Shown: positions 1-11,265 of the stretch, piece after piece | Numbering within the stretch: the first letter of the stretch is position 1 | Layout: each line of letters begins with the position of its first letter | Origin: Oscarella lobularis | Taxonomy: Eukaryota > Porifera > Homoscleromorpha > Homosclerophorida > Oscarellidae | Direction: 5' to 3' | Length of the DNA: 64,000 nucleotides | Assembly (NCBI RefSeq): GCF_947507565.1 | Contig: NC_089176.1 | Location: forward strand, 1,364,001 to 1,428,000 | Made by a program: the position numbers and the translations under genes | Notes under the pieces: model-generated | The model's database searches: none | Seen by the model: only the letters and a program-made list of their open reading frames with translations | What the model was told of the DNA's origin: nothing

Positions 1-2214
1 TTCCGTGCATCATTTAATACAAGCAAGCGTGTTGCAACGAATGGGAGAGAACGCAACTGACTTCCACAGCATTCTGAAGTTGGTTGCCAAGGCTTTGCTC
101 AAGCGCCTTCCTCCTTTGGAAGATTTAAACGAGCAGACGACTAGTCCAACTCTTCTTTCTCTTATTCCTCACATCTATTCAACTGTTGAGAAGATGCTTA
201 GAGTGGGGATGCTTGATGAAGCACGTCCAGGACTCATTGACTACGGCTGCTTTTTGGCTCTTCGTTATTCGCACCACGAAGATGGTAAGCGGCTGTGCTC
301 TCTGCGCGTCGAAGTCTTTGAAGCCAACTTAGCAACATTCTCTGAGGAAGAAATCCGCCTCAGAAGACGAGACTGTAAATAAGTGAACGTCATTTGCATA
401 TCTTGTCTATATATCTTGACGTTTACGATAGATTACTGTGGCTTGGCATTATCCCAGTTTCTGGGTTTGCAGAATCTGGAAGAGATCGACGGAATCATTC
501 GGCGAGCTCTAGGCGGGACATGTCTTGAAGACCTTAGCAGTCGCGATGTTGTCTTCTACGCAGAAGGTTTGATTGATCACATCGCTCTGATATCCTCCTC
601 TTATTTGCAGGGTGATTTAACAGTGTTGTACTTGCTCGCGGAAAGCCAGAAGTTGCAAAATCTGCCGGATTGCGCCGAAAGGACTCTTCAGAGAATTCTC
701 AGCGCTTTTTCTTCCGAAGATCAACTAAACACGAGAGAAATGTGTCATGGTACAGTACAAAGAGACAACGTGTTTTGTTCTTTAGCTTATTTGTGGTTGC
801 TTGTTGCTAGTTTTGCTACAACTTTCAAGTGTCTACAATATGTCAGGAAGATTGGAAGATGAGTTAAGATCTGTGAAAAGGGCTCTTTATTTGGCAAAAG
901 ATGGTCCTGGCTATATGCTTGCTGACTGTCAGTAAAGTTGCTTCATATACAATTGTTTTGCTTTGATGTTCTCGTTTCAAAGGTCATTCGCATCTTGGTT
1001 GTTGTCAGATAGCACGCGGTTTGTGTGACGAAGCTTCTGCAAATTATGCTGAAGCTTTGAAGATTTACCAGGAAATTCTTCCAGATACACACCCGTTTCT
1101 TGGAGTTTGTAAGTTCGTTTTGATTTGATATGCGCAAGCTTTTTCCTTTTAGTTCGTTTGGTCATCAGTGTCAGCGTACTGCAGACGGGTCAGCATTCTC
1201 AAGCCTGCGAGCTCTCTCGCGAGAGTCTTTCAGTTATAAGATCAGTGTGTCCGCCTGAAAATTTTTTCGTTTCTTTCGGTTGACTGAACGCTAGCTAGAA
1301 TTGAATTAAGCATTAAAATGATTTTTCTGTAGCTCTCTTCGCGCACGGAAGGAATCTCCACGCGTCAGGAAGGCATGGAGAATCTATTGCATTTCTTAAA
1401 GAGAGTTTGACTGGTCTTGAAGAAGGACCCCAGGAATTTCTGCATCTGCTCACAAAAGCGACGTGTAAAATTTTTCATATAAATACTGAATGTAGCCGTT
1501 TAGTGCTTTCTGTCACAGGTCTTGCTCTTCTGGGAGCTGCTTTGCGTGGAGAAAATTCGGTGGTAAACAGAGAAGGAGTCATTCGCTGTTTGAAAGAGTC
1601 CGTTTCAATTTTGACCAAACTCAATGCTGCTGGAAAGCGAGAGTTGTCGTTAGGTACTACGCTATTACAAGAATTCAATTTCTGCCCTCAGTTATTTGGC
1701 GTGTGTTTTTCTAAAGCAAGCCATTACTTTTACCTTTGTGAAGCTTACATAAAAACGGGAAAGCTAGATGAAGCTCTTGTAACAGCAAAAATGCTTTGGG
1801 ATTCTGCTAAAAATCTTCCGGCTGGCAACTACAAAAAATTAATCAGTGAGTTCCAAATAGTTCAGTGGAAAATTAATTTCTCTACTCTCTTTTTTAATCG
1901 AAGTTGCTTCGCTCTATACACAGTGCTTAAATTTCAACGGAAAGTTTAGTGAAAGCCAAGAATTTTTGACCAGAGTCTTCGAAGAAAGCAAACATCTGCC
2001 TCCCGACCATCCAGCTATCAAACAGTGTGAGTAGGCAATTCTATTTGCATGCTAGACGTTGTATTCATAATGCGCATTGTTTAATCAAGTGCGAAATGCT
2101 AAATTTTCCCTACACTGTTTGAAGACGGGGTCTGCATTTTGGAAGATGGGGTCACAATTCTTTTTGGAAATTGAAAATGAGATTTCCGGCATTGTTGACG
2201 AGGACGTAGATTGA
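1..2214 (+). CDS. Death/NB-ARC/TPR gene, 3' part (cut by window edge)
   Basis: This is the 3' half of a gene paralogous to the full copy at 2915-7029. It begins inside the winged-helix region after the NB-ARC domain (reads HHLIQASVLQRMGENA) and continues through several short exons coding paired-helix, TPR-like repeats, for example around 800-930 and 1720-1850. The last exon should start near 2100 after an intron opened by GTGAGT at 2029. The in-frame TAG at 2032 therefore lies inside that intron, and the reading ends VDEDVD then TGA at 2212-2214, as in the other copy. Proteins of this class are cytosolic ATP-dependent switches like APAF1 and plant NB-ARC proteins: the TPRs bind a signal and the N-terminal death fold recruits partners. 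The N-terminus lies outside the window. Exon edges were inferred by comparing the two copies, and I saw no clear disabling change. Confidence 0.72.
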
Positions 2215-2639
2215 GACGCTGCTACGTCTTTTTATAAACTGACCAGGCAACTCCATAGCCGTATTTATCTCTATCCGCAAAGTTACTTGGCTGTATGTTT
2301 TGTTTAGCAGGTTGTGTGCTGACTGACAGGCTTTGAGAGAAGCATTATTGACGAAATTGTTCCTTAAAACTAAAAAGGTATGTATAGTGGTTTCGCAATA
2401 TTTTTTATTAGCCACATATTCTACATTTACGCGTGCCACGTTTATTTTTGCTGCAATTGAACGTCACTGCTGAAGAAATCTAATCGGTTTAGTAAGGAAC
2501 CAGCAGTCTCTGTGACGTCATTTCGGGGCGTGTACAGCGCGCACTCTCGAGTCCCCGCACCCTGTCGTTGTTTGCAGCGAGTGAGCCCTTCTCCTTTGTT
2601 TTTATGCAGCGTTCAAACTTTGCCGTTGTACTGTAGAGA

Positions 2640-2760
2640 AATCATGCAGTGCAGCGATTTGCTTCTAAGGATTGCTTGTGTGCACCAATCAAGTGGCCTG
2701 AAGCTACGCCGTTTGTACGACTCGACCCGAGCATTAGACAAACGTCTTTCCTGCAAGTGA
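2640..2760 (+). pseudogene. Relic of the CARD gene 3' end
   Basis: The last 15 or so codons (LYDSTRALDKRLSCK then TGA) match the C-terminus of the CARD gene at 24148-25008 (LYDSTREVDKRPSCE then TGA), and the GAGAGATA 3' flank is also shared. Upstream of about 2690 the similarity fades. The relic sits directly before the Death/NB-ARC gene, just as the CARD gene sits before a Death/NB-ARC relic at 25020. The pair was therefore copied as one block. Confidence 0.6.
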
Positions 2761-2771
2761 GAGATATCTAT

Positions 2772-2905
2772 AGGTTACACTACTACTGCACAGCGAGTAG
2801 AGCACGAGAGGCGGGGACGTGCGAGATAGACGTAACACGGATTGTAGACAATCCGTGGACGTACCCGCTCGAATCCTCTACGAGCAATAGGTAGTAGTGT
2901 AACGT
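2772..2905. mobile_element. Short fold-back element (MITE-like)
   Basis: The termini GTTACACTACTAC and GTAGTAGTGTAAC are inverted repeats. The arms stay imperfectly complementary to a perfect central hairpin CACGGATTGT-AG-ACAATCCGTG. The homologous interval at 25009-25045 lacks this sequence, so the two loci act as filled and empty sites. There is no coding capacity, so any movement would depend on a transposase supplied from elsewhere. Confidence 0.65.
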
Positions 2906-2914
2906 ACTTATAAA

Positions 2915-5900
2915 ATGACTGCCCATCAAGACAGTGATTACAGAGATGCGCTTAAGCGCATGTTGAAGACGTGCGCAAATAGTCCAGTAGTTGCAAGACA
3001 ATGTAAGACAGCATAGTGTTTTATACGCCTGTGTATGTCGTCTACATTCTTATTGCAGTATACAGCTCTGTAAGATCTCTGAACACATCTAAGTCAAAGA
3101 CTGACCCGGGTAATAATAATTATTAAGAGTTTTTGTTGATAAATAATCTGTCTTCCTGTCAGCCAAGTCTCTCTATCAATTTGCTTTCGAAGAAGTTGGA
3201 CATTATTGGAAAGAGCTAGGCGCCTCTCTCAACTTTCGGATGGCTGAACTAACCGACATTGAAGAGCACCACCTAAATCGTCATCTAGGCGCTAAATTTA
3301 TGGCCTGGGCTATGCTTGAGAGATATCGAGCGGCCAACGGTCAGAAGCTGTCGTCTGCTGAACGACTTCGCACGAAGCTTCGCGAAGTTAAAAGATTACG
3401 AAAAGCAGACATTCCCCGTGAAGACAGGACTGTCAGTGGTAAGACTACGCCGTGTTCTGAACCTCTTCATTTGCAAATTGATTCGCAGACCTTTTGCCTC
3501 ATTGCATTATCGATGACCGACGGTTTTATGGCAGAGACGATGAGCTGAGAGAGATTGCGCGCTATCTGTGGAACAGCAAGGCTAAAACAAGTCGAACTGA
3601 ACCGATGGACTGTCAGAAAATTCAGGCATGCACAATGTCTATATACTATTATCAACCTAATAGATGATTTCAGATCGTGTCTGGTGTTGGCGGTGTTGGA
3701 AAAACGACTCTAGCTTTCAAATACGTTTGTCGATACGCTGAATCATATCCAGACGGCGTTTTCTACTTCAATGCCGAATCGTATCCGTCGGTTCAGTTGT
3801 GGTTGAAGGAAAACGTAAGTGCTGTCATATGGCACTATTTATTATTTGGTATCTGTAAAACTGGAGTCATTCTAATGCCGTTCTTTTAGATTGCAAGGGC
3901 TGCCGATCTCGACAGTTCACGTGGCAGTGCTATGAATTCTATCTTCGATGCTCGTTGTTATTTCCTCTCTTATGTCAGAGCTCATCCCCGATCTTTGCTT
4001 CTTTTTGACAATGCCGACGACTTTGACTTCTTCACAGAAGTCTTGCCAGGACCTCGAGTCGCCTGTCACATTATTATTACGACGAGAAAAGCGCAGACGC
4101 ATGACATCGTTCATCAACGAAACGTCAACTCGCTACTTTTGACTACTCTGAAAAACGACAAGGCTGTCGTTGCTCTACTTTGCTGGTCCGGAAGATCCAA
4201 AGAGTCCTTACCAGTCTTTGAATATAAGGAGAGAAAGTACGCCGAAAAAGTGGCGACGGAACCTCCCGTCGAGGGTCTTCCACTGGCTATATCTCACGCT
4301 GGAACATTTATTGAACAACACCAAATTACGTTTCTAATGTACTGGAGAAAAATCGAAGCGGAAGCAAAGCGTTTGGAAGCGGCCGCCTTAAACTTAGATA
4401 GCTTCTTACGCTATTTTCACTTGTCGCACCTGAAGGAGAATCTTAAACGGCACAGGGTTTTTAACGTCAATCAGTTTATCCGTTTGGACCCTCGAAACAT
4501 CGGCAACTACTACGATCAGAAATCTGTGTTGGGCGCTCAGATTGCATACAAAGAGAGAGAGAAACATCGCGTATTTCTCGCATGGGAATTAGATATTAAC
4601 GACGTGCGAGACGCCGAATTTCAAGAAGGTTATCTCTTTCTGGAGTGCTGCTCTGTCATGTCATCGCGAGACATTCCTCAAGACGTCGTTGCTGATGCTG
4701 CGTTTTCGTACGAAACGAATTCGTTTGACAAGAAATTCAAGGTTGCTAAAGCTATCAAGATCTTGAATGAGCATTCGCTCATTCAGCAAGTCAGTGATCC
4801 TGATAACGATATGATTGTGACTTTTTCCGTGCATCATTTGATACAAGCAAGCGTGCTGCAACGAATGAGCGAGAACGCAACAGACTTTCACAACGTTTTG
4901 AAGTTGGTTGCAAAGGCTTTGCTCAAACGCCTTCCTCCTTTTGAAGACTTAGGCAAGCATTTGATTAGCCCGACTCTTCTCTCTCTCACTCCTCACATCT
5001 ATTCAACTGTTGAGAAGATGCTTAGAGTGGGGATGCTTGATGAAGCACCAGGACTTATTGATTACGGCTGTCAATTGGCGCTGAATTACAGGCACTACGA
5101 AGATGGTAAGCGGCTGTGCTCTCTGCGCGTTGAAGTTTTCGAAACCAACTCAGCAAAATTCTCTGACGAAGAAGTCCGACTTAGAAGACGAGACTGTAAG
5201 TGATGTCGTTTGCTTAATTTGTATATATCTGATCTACTGTGACGGGTTAGATTACTATGACTTAGGATTAATCCAGTTTCAGAGTTTGCATAATTTAGAA
5301 GAGATTGACGTTAATATTCGGCGAGCCTTAGGCGGAAGATCCCCTGAAGACCTTACCAATTGTGACGCTGTCTTCTACGCGAAAGGTTTGTTGAAAAATA
5401 GCTCACTGATCTTATTTCTCATAATGATAAAACAGTGTTGTACTTGCTCTCGGAAAGTCAGCGACTGCACTTTTGGCCAGATCTTGCTGAGAAGACTCTT
5501 CAGACACTTCTCAGCGCTTTTTCTTCTGAAGCTTCACCAAATGTGGAAGGCACTTCCAATGGTACGTTATCATTTAGCTCAAGTGAAGAGCGAGGTTTCT
5601 TTTTGTCCTAATATGACTCAGCGTATTGTTTTTTTAGTTTTGCTACGACTTTCAGAGATCTACAACATATTAGGAAGATTTGAAGATGAGCTAAGGGTTG
5701 TGAAAGAGGCTCTTTCTTTGGCAGAAAGTGCACGTGGTTCTGGCATCACTCTTGCTGACTGTCAGTAAACTTTGCACTCGTACTTAATGTTTGCTTTGAT
5801 TTACTAATTTCAAGGTTATCAGCGTCTTTCTTGGTGTCAGATGTTACGCGGATTAAACGATGAAGCTTTAGAAAATTATTCTAAAGCGTCGAAAATTTAC

Positions 5901-7029
5901 CAGGAAAGGTTTCCAGAAAAGCACGGATTCTTTGGAATTTGTAAGTTCGTTTTATTTGAGTTGTTAAAACAATAGGCTTTTTTAGTCCGTTTAGAGATGA
6001 GCCTTTGCATGCTGCAGAAAGGTCAATATTCTCAAGCTTGCGAGCTCTCTCGCGAGGGTCTTTCAGTCATAAAATCAGTTTTTCCACCTGAACATTATCG
6101 AATTCCTCAAGGTTTATTGAATTTTAGCTAGATTGAAGCACTAAAAGAGTGATCTGTAGCGTTCTTCGTGCACGGAAGAAATCTGTATGTTTCAGGAAGG
6201 CACGAGGAATCTATTGAATTTATTAGACAGAGTTTGGCTTGCGTTGAAGAAGGACCCCAGGAATACCTCTATGTCATCACAAAGGCTAACTGTACAAATT
6301 TTTATCTATCCGAACGTTGTCTTTTTTATTGCTTTTTGTTACAGGCCTTGCTCTTTTGGGAGCTGCTTTGCAAGGAGGAAATTTTATCTCCAACTGTACA
6401 GAGCAAAAAAGAGATGAAATCTTTCGCTGTTATAAAGAGTCAGTTGCAATTTTGTCCAAACTCAAGGCTGGTGGAATACGAGACTTGCCATTCAGTATGC
6501 CATTTTGATCATTCCACTTGCACTATCGTTATTTGGCGTGTGTTTTATTATCTAAAGCATGCCTCCCTCTTTGCGAAGCTTTTCTGCAAATGGGAAAGCT
6601 AGATGACGCACTGGCAACAACAAAAATGGCTTGGGATTCTACTAAGATTCTTCCTTTTGGCAGTCATGCAAAATTGTTTGGTGAGTTGTCGAATATTTGT
6701 TTGCTAACGTCCATTGCACCGTTCTTCTCTTTTTCCAAGTGGGTGCACAGTATACGCGATGCTTAATGCTGAAGGGAAAGATCAATGAAAGCCGAGAATT
6801 GTTGAACAGAACCATGAAAGAAGGTGAACATCTGCCATCTGAGCATCCAGTTATCACACAATGTGAGTAACATACACATAGCTGCTAGAAGTTTCCTTAC
6901 GACCGCAAATTGTTCAATCAAGTGAAAGCGAGCGAAGTTTCACTAAACGCATTGAAGGCGGTGTCAGCAATGTTTGAAATGTCCAGTCAGCAAGATGTTT
7001 TAAGCATGGTTGACGAAGACGTAGATTGA
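2915..7029 (+). CDS. Death-NB-ARC-TPR protein (APAF1/NLR-like)
   Basis: Multi-exon gene. Exons 2915-3002, 3059-3109 and 3163-3438 encode an N-terminal stretch and a Death domain (YWKELGASLNFRMAELTDIE, then a helix with FMAWAMLERYRAANG). Exon 3489-3625 reads FYGRDDELREIARYLW, the segment that precedes an NB-ARC. Exon 3674-3814 carries the P-loop GVGGVGKTT. The long exon 3890-5195 carries Walker B LLLFDNADD, an RNBS-B-like IIITTR, the GLPLAISHAG motif and a winged helix. Later exons encode TPR-like helix pairs (LSEIYNILGRFEDELRVVKE). The last exon (about 6922-7029) follows a GTGAGT donor, so the TAA at 6868 is intronic. The expected role is a cytosolic nucleotide-driven oligomeriser that recruits death-fold partners. 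Exon 4 ends in an unusual GC donor (3626). The 3' exons are less exact than the NB-ARC part. Confidence 0.85.
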
Positions 7030-7500
7030 AACGGTATGTATGAAGGAAAAAGGGTGCCCTCATCCATGTAAGGGCTATCTTTGATTATCATTTCTCTCGA
7101 AGGTTAACACGCGTCTAAAACCATACACTGTGTTTGTGCGTTAGGCATCTTCATGCAAGATCACCAACGTCGTGGCTTAACTTGGCTAGTATGATTTCGC
7201 AGCGCTAAAACTTGGGGGGGGGGTAGACTACAAAGTGAGTTGCTCTACACATACGTAAAGTGCTTCGTTCTTCTTAGTGATTCAAATCAACCAAAACTGC
7301 AGAGAGAATAATTTGGATACCGTACGGTGTATGCAAGTTCCTTTACCGTGATCTCTTGCAAATTCCACAGTATCTACCATTTCTGCCGCAAGTGATGCCG
7401 GATGCCATTTATGTGAATTTATCTCGCAGCGAACACTCAAATTTCGTACGTAAACGTCACACTGACACAGTGAACATTATACAAGCCATCAATTTTGTTA
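7030..7500. other. Intergenic, no gene seen
   Basis: This gap lies between convergent genes. It contains a run of ten G at about 7214-7223. I see no credible ORF, RNA gene or repeat family member in it. Confidence 0.5.
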
Positions 7501-9290
7501 TCAAAAGCTAACCTTGGTTTCTTCTGAGTTTGAAAGAAGTCTTTCCTGACTTGAATGCAGCTGCGTTTCTGAAATCACAGCAACTTCAAACCGACCACTC
7601 TTATAGCATTGGTAACGGCTTTTCCTGCAGTAATCAATCAAGTAGTTAGACGGAAAGGAAGAGCAGGTTTTCATAAACTCGCAAGCGGTTTTTGCTTCTC
7701 CTAGCGCCTCCGTCTTATTAATAATTATAGCATCTTCCTCTTTCCGATCTAGCACGGCTGCAAGACAAATGTCAACGTTAATTAAAAAATACCCCAAAAG
7801 AAAAATGCCTATACCGGCAGAAAGGATGAGTCGGCAATCCCCGCCAGTGTCCGGCATAGGAATGTTAACCGTGAACTCAGGAAATTTGCGAGCGCAAAAG
7901 TAGCCACCTCCTTCTTTATGAAAATCCCCCAAGTCAATGTCCTCTTCTCTCTGTTCTGGTTTGTAAACAACGCAACGGCGCACATTGCACGACGGGGTCA
8001 CAACCGTGACGTCATAGCGGTCAAACTCGCGTAACTTTGTGCGAAAACGTTTCTCGACCACTTTACGAACTTTCTCCAGGTGAAAGAATTCCGACTGTAG
8101 TTCGCCTGCGTTTAATTTGTCTTCTGCTTCTTTCTGTGAAAGCTTGGTTCCATTCACTACAATTATGATTAATTTCGCGAAATATTGAATATCAGTTGAT
8201 AAAGCGTTTACTCAGATGATTGATCTTGATCTGGCCAATATGAACTAGGCAGTCAAATTTAAAGTTTCTAGCAGCTGCATTATTCAATTCTCTTTGCTTC
8301 ACGCCACGTAGAAACTTCTTCAAGTATTCATTCAAGCGATCCCAGTTGGGCTGTAAACGATCTTGCATGCTTAACTAAAAGGTTTTAATGAGTTCGTTCA
8401 GACTAACAACGGACCTTTCACGATCAATTACCGGTACTTCTGTTTGTAAACGAGAATCGTGCAGGGTTACTTTGGCTCTGGCTCGCGAAGCAGCAGCAGC
8501 GCTAAGAACATATCTTTTTTCTCTTTTGAACAATTCTAAGCGCCTTCTGTGATCCTAAAGGCATATTTCGACCAGTAAATTAAAAAAACAGCGACGCGTT
8601 TTATATCCATGGGGTGAGCGGGTTATATAGTCTTACCACTCGGTACATGATGTCTCGTGCTGCTGTTTCAGCATTTGAATTCTTCTCGGTTTTGCGTCTA
8701 ATGTGAAACCCTTTTCCTTCTATAATTTCAATTGTCGTGTTCGAATTCTTTATCGTTGCTTTGAGAGTTCGTCTTTTGGATCCAATAATCAAACCAAATA
8801 AATTTTCGGGCACTTGAACGAAAAACTCTGATTGAGGTTTCAAGATCTGCACAGAGCAGCTGAGTAAGCTAGGTGATGAGTCAAATTTATAAATTACACG
8901 AGAAATAAATGAATTGATCCAGACGCCAATTTTCTTATTAGAATCTTTTATCATTGAGATTTTCTTTGCTAGATCTAATCCGTGATCTAATTCTTCCTAA
9001 ATGGCGCAGTGTACGTACTCTTACTACCATACTATACAAAATCAGTTTACCAGTGCAAAGGCACCGTCAATTTTGCAAGAAAATTTTTGAATTTCACGAA
9101 AGCCATCGTCTGCGTCGTCTAATAATGCGCGACTCTTCTCCAACTTACGGGTCACAATTTGGGATCGTGTCCTCCTGCAAGTAGACTCCGATTCGATTCG
9201 CTTCAGCAGATCTCTAGCCTCCTGAAATGTCACTAAGCGACGATCCGACTCTGAGTCGGAGTCAAAGGCTCTAGCAGAAGGCATCGTCAT
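7501..9290 (-). CDS. KH-domain protein, probable RNA binder
   Basis: A minus-strand gene of about six exons, reading from ATG at 9290 to the stop at 7501. Exon 1 (9290-9051) is acidic, with DSDSESD followed by predicted helices. The next exon, ending at 8637, holds a KH domain (FFVQVPENLFGLIIG, then SKRRTLKATIKNSNTTIEI); its IIG-SKRR turn corresponds to the KH GXXG loop. Further exons near 8558-8435, 8377-8214, 8159-7815 and 7757-7501 join in frame through GTAAGA, GTAATT, GTAAAC and GTATAG donors. They give a charged helical region and a C-terminal part I do not recognise. One KH domain suggests single-stranded nucleic acid binding. The neighbours are a Death/NB-ARC gene and a MOV10-like helicase, but no direct link can be shown. 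The acceptor of exon 2 is uncertain. Confidence 0.65.
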
Positions 9291-9429
9291 TCGATTTTTT
9301 GTTGAGGCGTCACGTGCGGTGTAACCCGGAAAACAGGAAAACGCTAGCTGCGCATAGGTAGAGAGACCATTTTTGCTTTCAAAAGCGGTTAAAGCAGCCT
9401 CACCGACTTTTTGAAGGGAGTACAGTGAT

Positions 9430-10345
9430 TTGTCTCAACAAGTTCCCGGACCACGACGTTCAGAAGGCCTTGCTAGGTACGCCGTTCACCTCTCGACTGT
9501 ATCGTGGCAGGAATTGCTGTAGGCTAGTTAGTTCATCGGCTCCACGAGTTACAGGAGAGTGAGTCGCGTCGAAACAGGCTTCGGAGCGTGCTAGTGCCGC
9601 TGCCGAAGCGCTCTTCAGCTTCAGTGCATGGTAGGGTTCTTTCCGTGAAAATTAGTAGATGACTTTGTTCTCGAAGGTCTGAAAAGCGTCCTACGGCGGC
9701 TCATGATGACGATAAAGGTTTGGGGCCCCCGAAAAGGATCCCACTTTTCTTCAAATATCTCATTCTTTTCTATCTAAAGATGCGAAGTTTCCCGCCGACG
9801 AATTGTCACATGGAAGCGAATCGAAAGGGGAGAGAGAAGAGGAACAAAAAAGCAATTGGCAGATTTAAAAGGCGAAGGAAGCTCGCACCGTATGGATCAC
9901 AGAGGTGATATAACACGACGAGTCAGCCGAATTACGAGTGGCAGATTGTCTCACATTTTATTTTGTTAGCAAAAGAGACGTCTGAAGGACGCTTTTCTGC
10001 CAGAAAAGAAGTCAGTGGCGAAGAAACTTGAAGCAGAAAGGCACCGAGCCTCCTTGCAGCTGCAAACGAAGAAAGCGATATAGCCTAAGAAGTCGTGTCC
10101 CGCTGTTCTGACGAAGTCCACTGAGGCGGAAGGGACCCACAGCACAGCAGGATAGAGAAACTGTTGTGAAACAGGAGGAGGGCGCGGATTTTCTGATCCA
10201 TATAGGGTGAATCGGGGGGAGCTTGCCGTTCTTGCTCTGTTTGATCTGCTTGAAGCGTTTTGTAGGAAAGACATGAAGATGCCTGGCAAGTATCGAAAGG
10301 CCATTTCTGTCAATCGAAGGAGAGCGAATATTTGTCCAATACAAT
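9430..10345 (+). pseudogene. Decayed copy of the coiled-coil gene at 28347
   Basis: Nucleotide similarity to 28325-29225 runs through the first several exons, including the stretches beginning GGCCTTGCTAGGTACGCCGT and GAAAGACATGAAGATGCCTGG. In this copy the segment with the start codon is deleted (the intact copy has ATGGATTTGGAAACA between the flanks), small insertions break the frame near 9750, and similarity stops at about 10345 before the last exons. I therefore read it as a 5' fragment that is no longer coding. Confidence 0.7.
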
Positions 10346-10363
10346 ATCGATATTGCGTGGCAA

Positions 10364-10645
10364 TCAATTTACAAAATCAGACTCCATTTTGCGAAATGCT
10401 GATTTAATTTCGCAAAGCTCATCTTCGGCCTTGCGAATGCCATCTGTTTTGGAAATGGCCTCTACGTTGTCCAATAACTTGAAGGCTGCAGCTGCATCGG
10501 ATCTCCTCATGAGCCCAAGACCCGTCTTATGTCTCGTGTTCGTGTTTTTTATTAGTGCCAATAATTTCTCCCGAACTGATTCTGGAGACTTAGATTCGCT
10601 GGCCATAGCAGACTGAGAAGACGTCGTAGTCATTCCACGAACCAC
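10364..10645 (-). CDS. Possible first exon or small protein, unidentified
   Basis: An ATG-initiated reading frame of about 93 codons on the minus strand. It begins MVRGMTTTSSQS and continues through a charged helical stretch (AAAAFKLLDNVEAISK). At its end GACTTT is followed by GTAAAT, so this may be a first exon rather than a whole gene. Its composition and helix pattern recall exon 1 of the KH gene at 9290-9051 (both have a LL-x-x-I then LLD-x pattern). No downstream exons are evident, because the coiled-coil gene relic starts immediately after. A truncated KH-gene paralogue is plausible but unproven. Confidence 0.3.
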   Translation of the reverse strand: MVRGMTTTSSQSAMASESKSPESVREKLLALIKNTNTRHKTGLGLMRRSDAAAAFKLLDNVEAISKTDGIRKAEDELCEIKSAFRKMESDFVN

Positions 10646-10659
10646 GAATCACGTGATTC

Positions 10660-11016
10660 GAACGTAACCGGAAAACTCGTTCAAAAGCTAGCTAAACCAC
10701 GCTATAGGTACTTTCAAGGCCTTCTGAAAGGATCAACTGGTAAATGAGCTGCGTTTGAGCAATCTTCGAATTTTTGTTTGAAGGATCATCACGCTATTTT
10801 TCCGGCCTCCTTGCACTTCTCTATTGCATCAGCATTACTTCTTGCTAGATCGGTTTTGAAAATTAAAAATTATTTTAGAGCAGACTGTAATAAAACAGCA
10901 GGAGTTCATTATGTATTTGTTGTAAGCTTAGTTGTATTTACGGATTTATAATAGCATTCAAAATTTTGCTGCCGTCTTTCAGTGCCGTGTTTGCGGTACG
11001 TGTCGACTCCGTGTAT
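10660..11016. other. Intergenic, no gene seen
   Basis: AT-rich non-coding sequence between a minus-strand ORF and a fold-back element. No ORF or repeat with convincing support was found here. Confidence 0.45.
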
Positions 11017-11184
11017 ACTCAATGCATATATTATCCCAGCTGAATGACGCCAGGGATTTCCCCATGTTCCCCGATTCGGTTCTTATAAGCTAAGTTAGCT
11101 CATAGATGTGGTTAGCTTAAACCGAATCGGGGGACATGGGGAAATCCCTGGCGTCATTGAGCAGGGATAATATATGCATTGAGT
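11017..11184. repeat. Long inverted repeat upstream of helicase
   Basis: The left arm (about 11017-11082) and right arm (about 11118-11184) are reverse complements with few mismatches. They share ACTCAATGCATATATTATCC at the outer ends and GACGCCAGGGATTTCCCCAT further in. The loop contains a second weaker inverted pair around AAGCTAA/TTAGCTT. The element ends 80 bp before the helicase start codon. It is probably a MITE-like fold-back insertion in the promoter or 5' UTR region. Confidence 0.75.
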
Positions 11185-11265
11185 AGGTAGGTATAAAGGT
11201 CAAGGTTTGGAAGAAGCTCCATCAGCCGGTTTCGTACTCGAGAACTGTATTACACAGAGCGAACC

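Noticed and set aside
2772-2905. Possible tRNA-like gene (B-box-like CTCGAATCC)
   Set aside because: No A box, acceptor stem or cloverleaf could be drawn. The structure is a simple inverted repeat absent from the paralogous site.
6868-6870. TAA as the end of the Death-NB-ARC-TPR gene
   Set aside because: It lies inside GTGAGTAA, a splice donor. Both copies continue into a further exon ending VDEDVD then TGA, so the stop is intronic.
9966-10367. Minus-strand ORFs opposite the coiled-coil relic
   Set aside because: They are antisense shadows; the same region is explained by plus-strand homology to 28840-29240.
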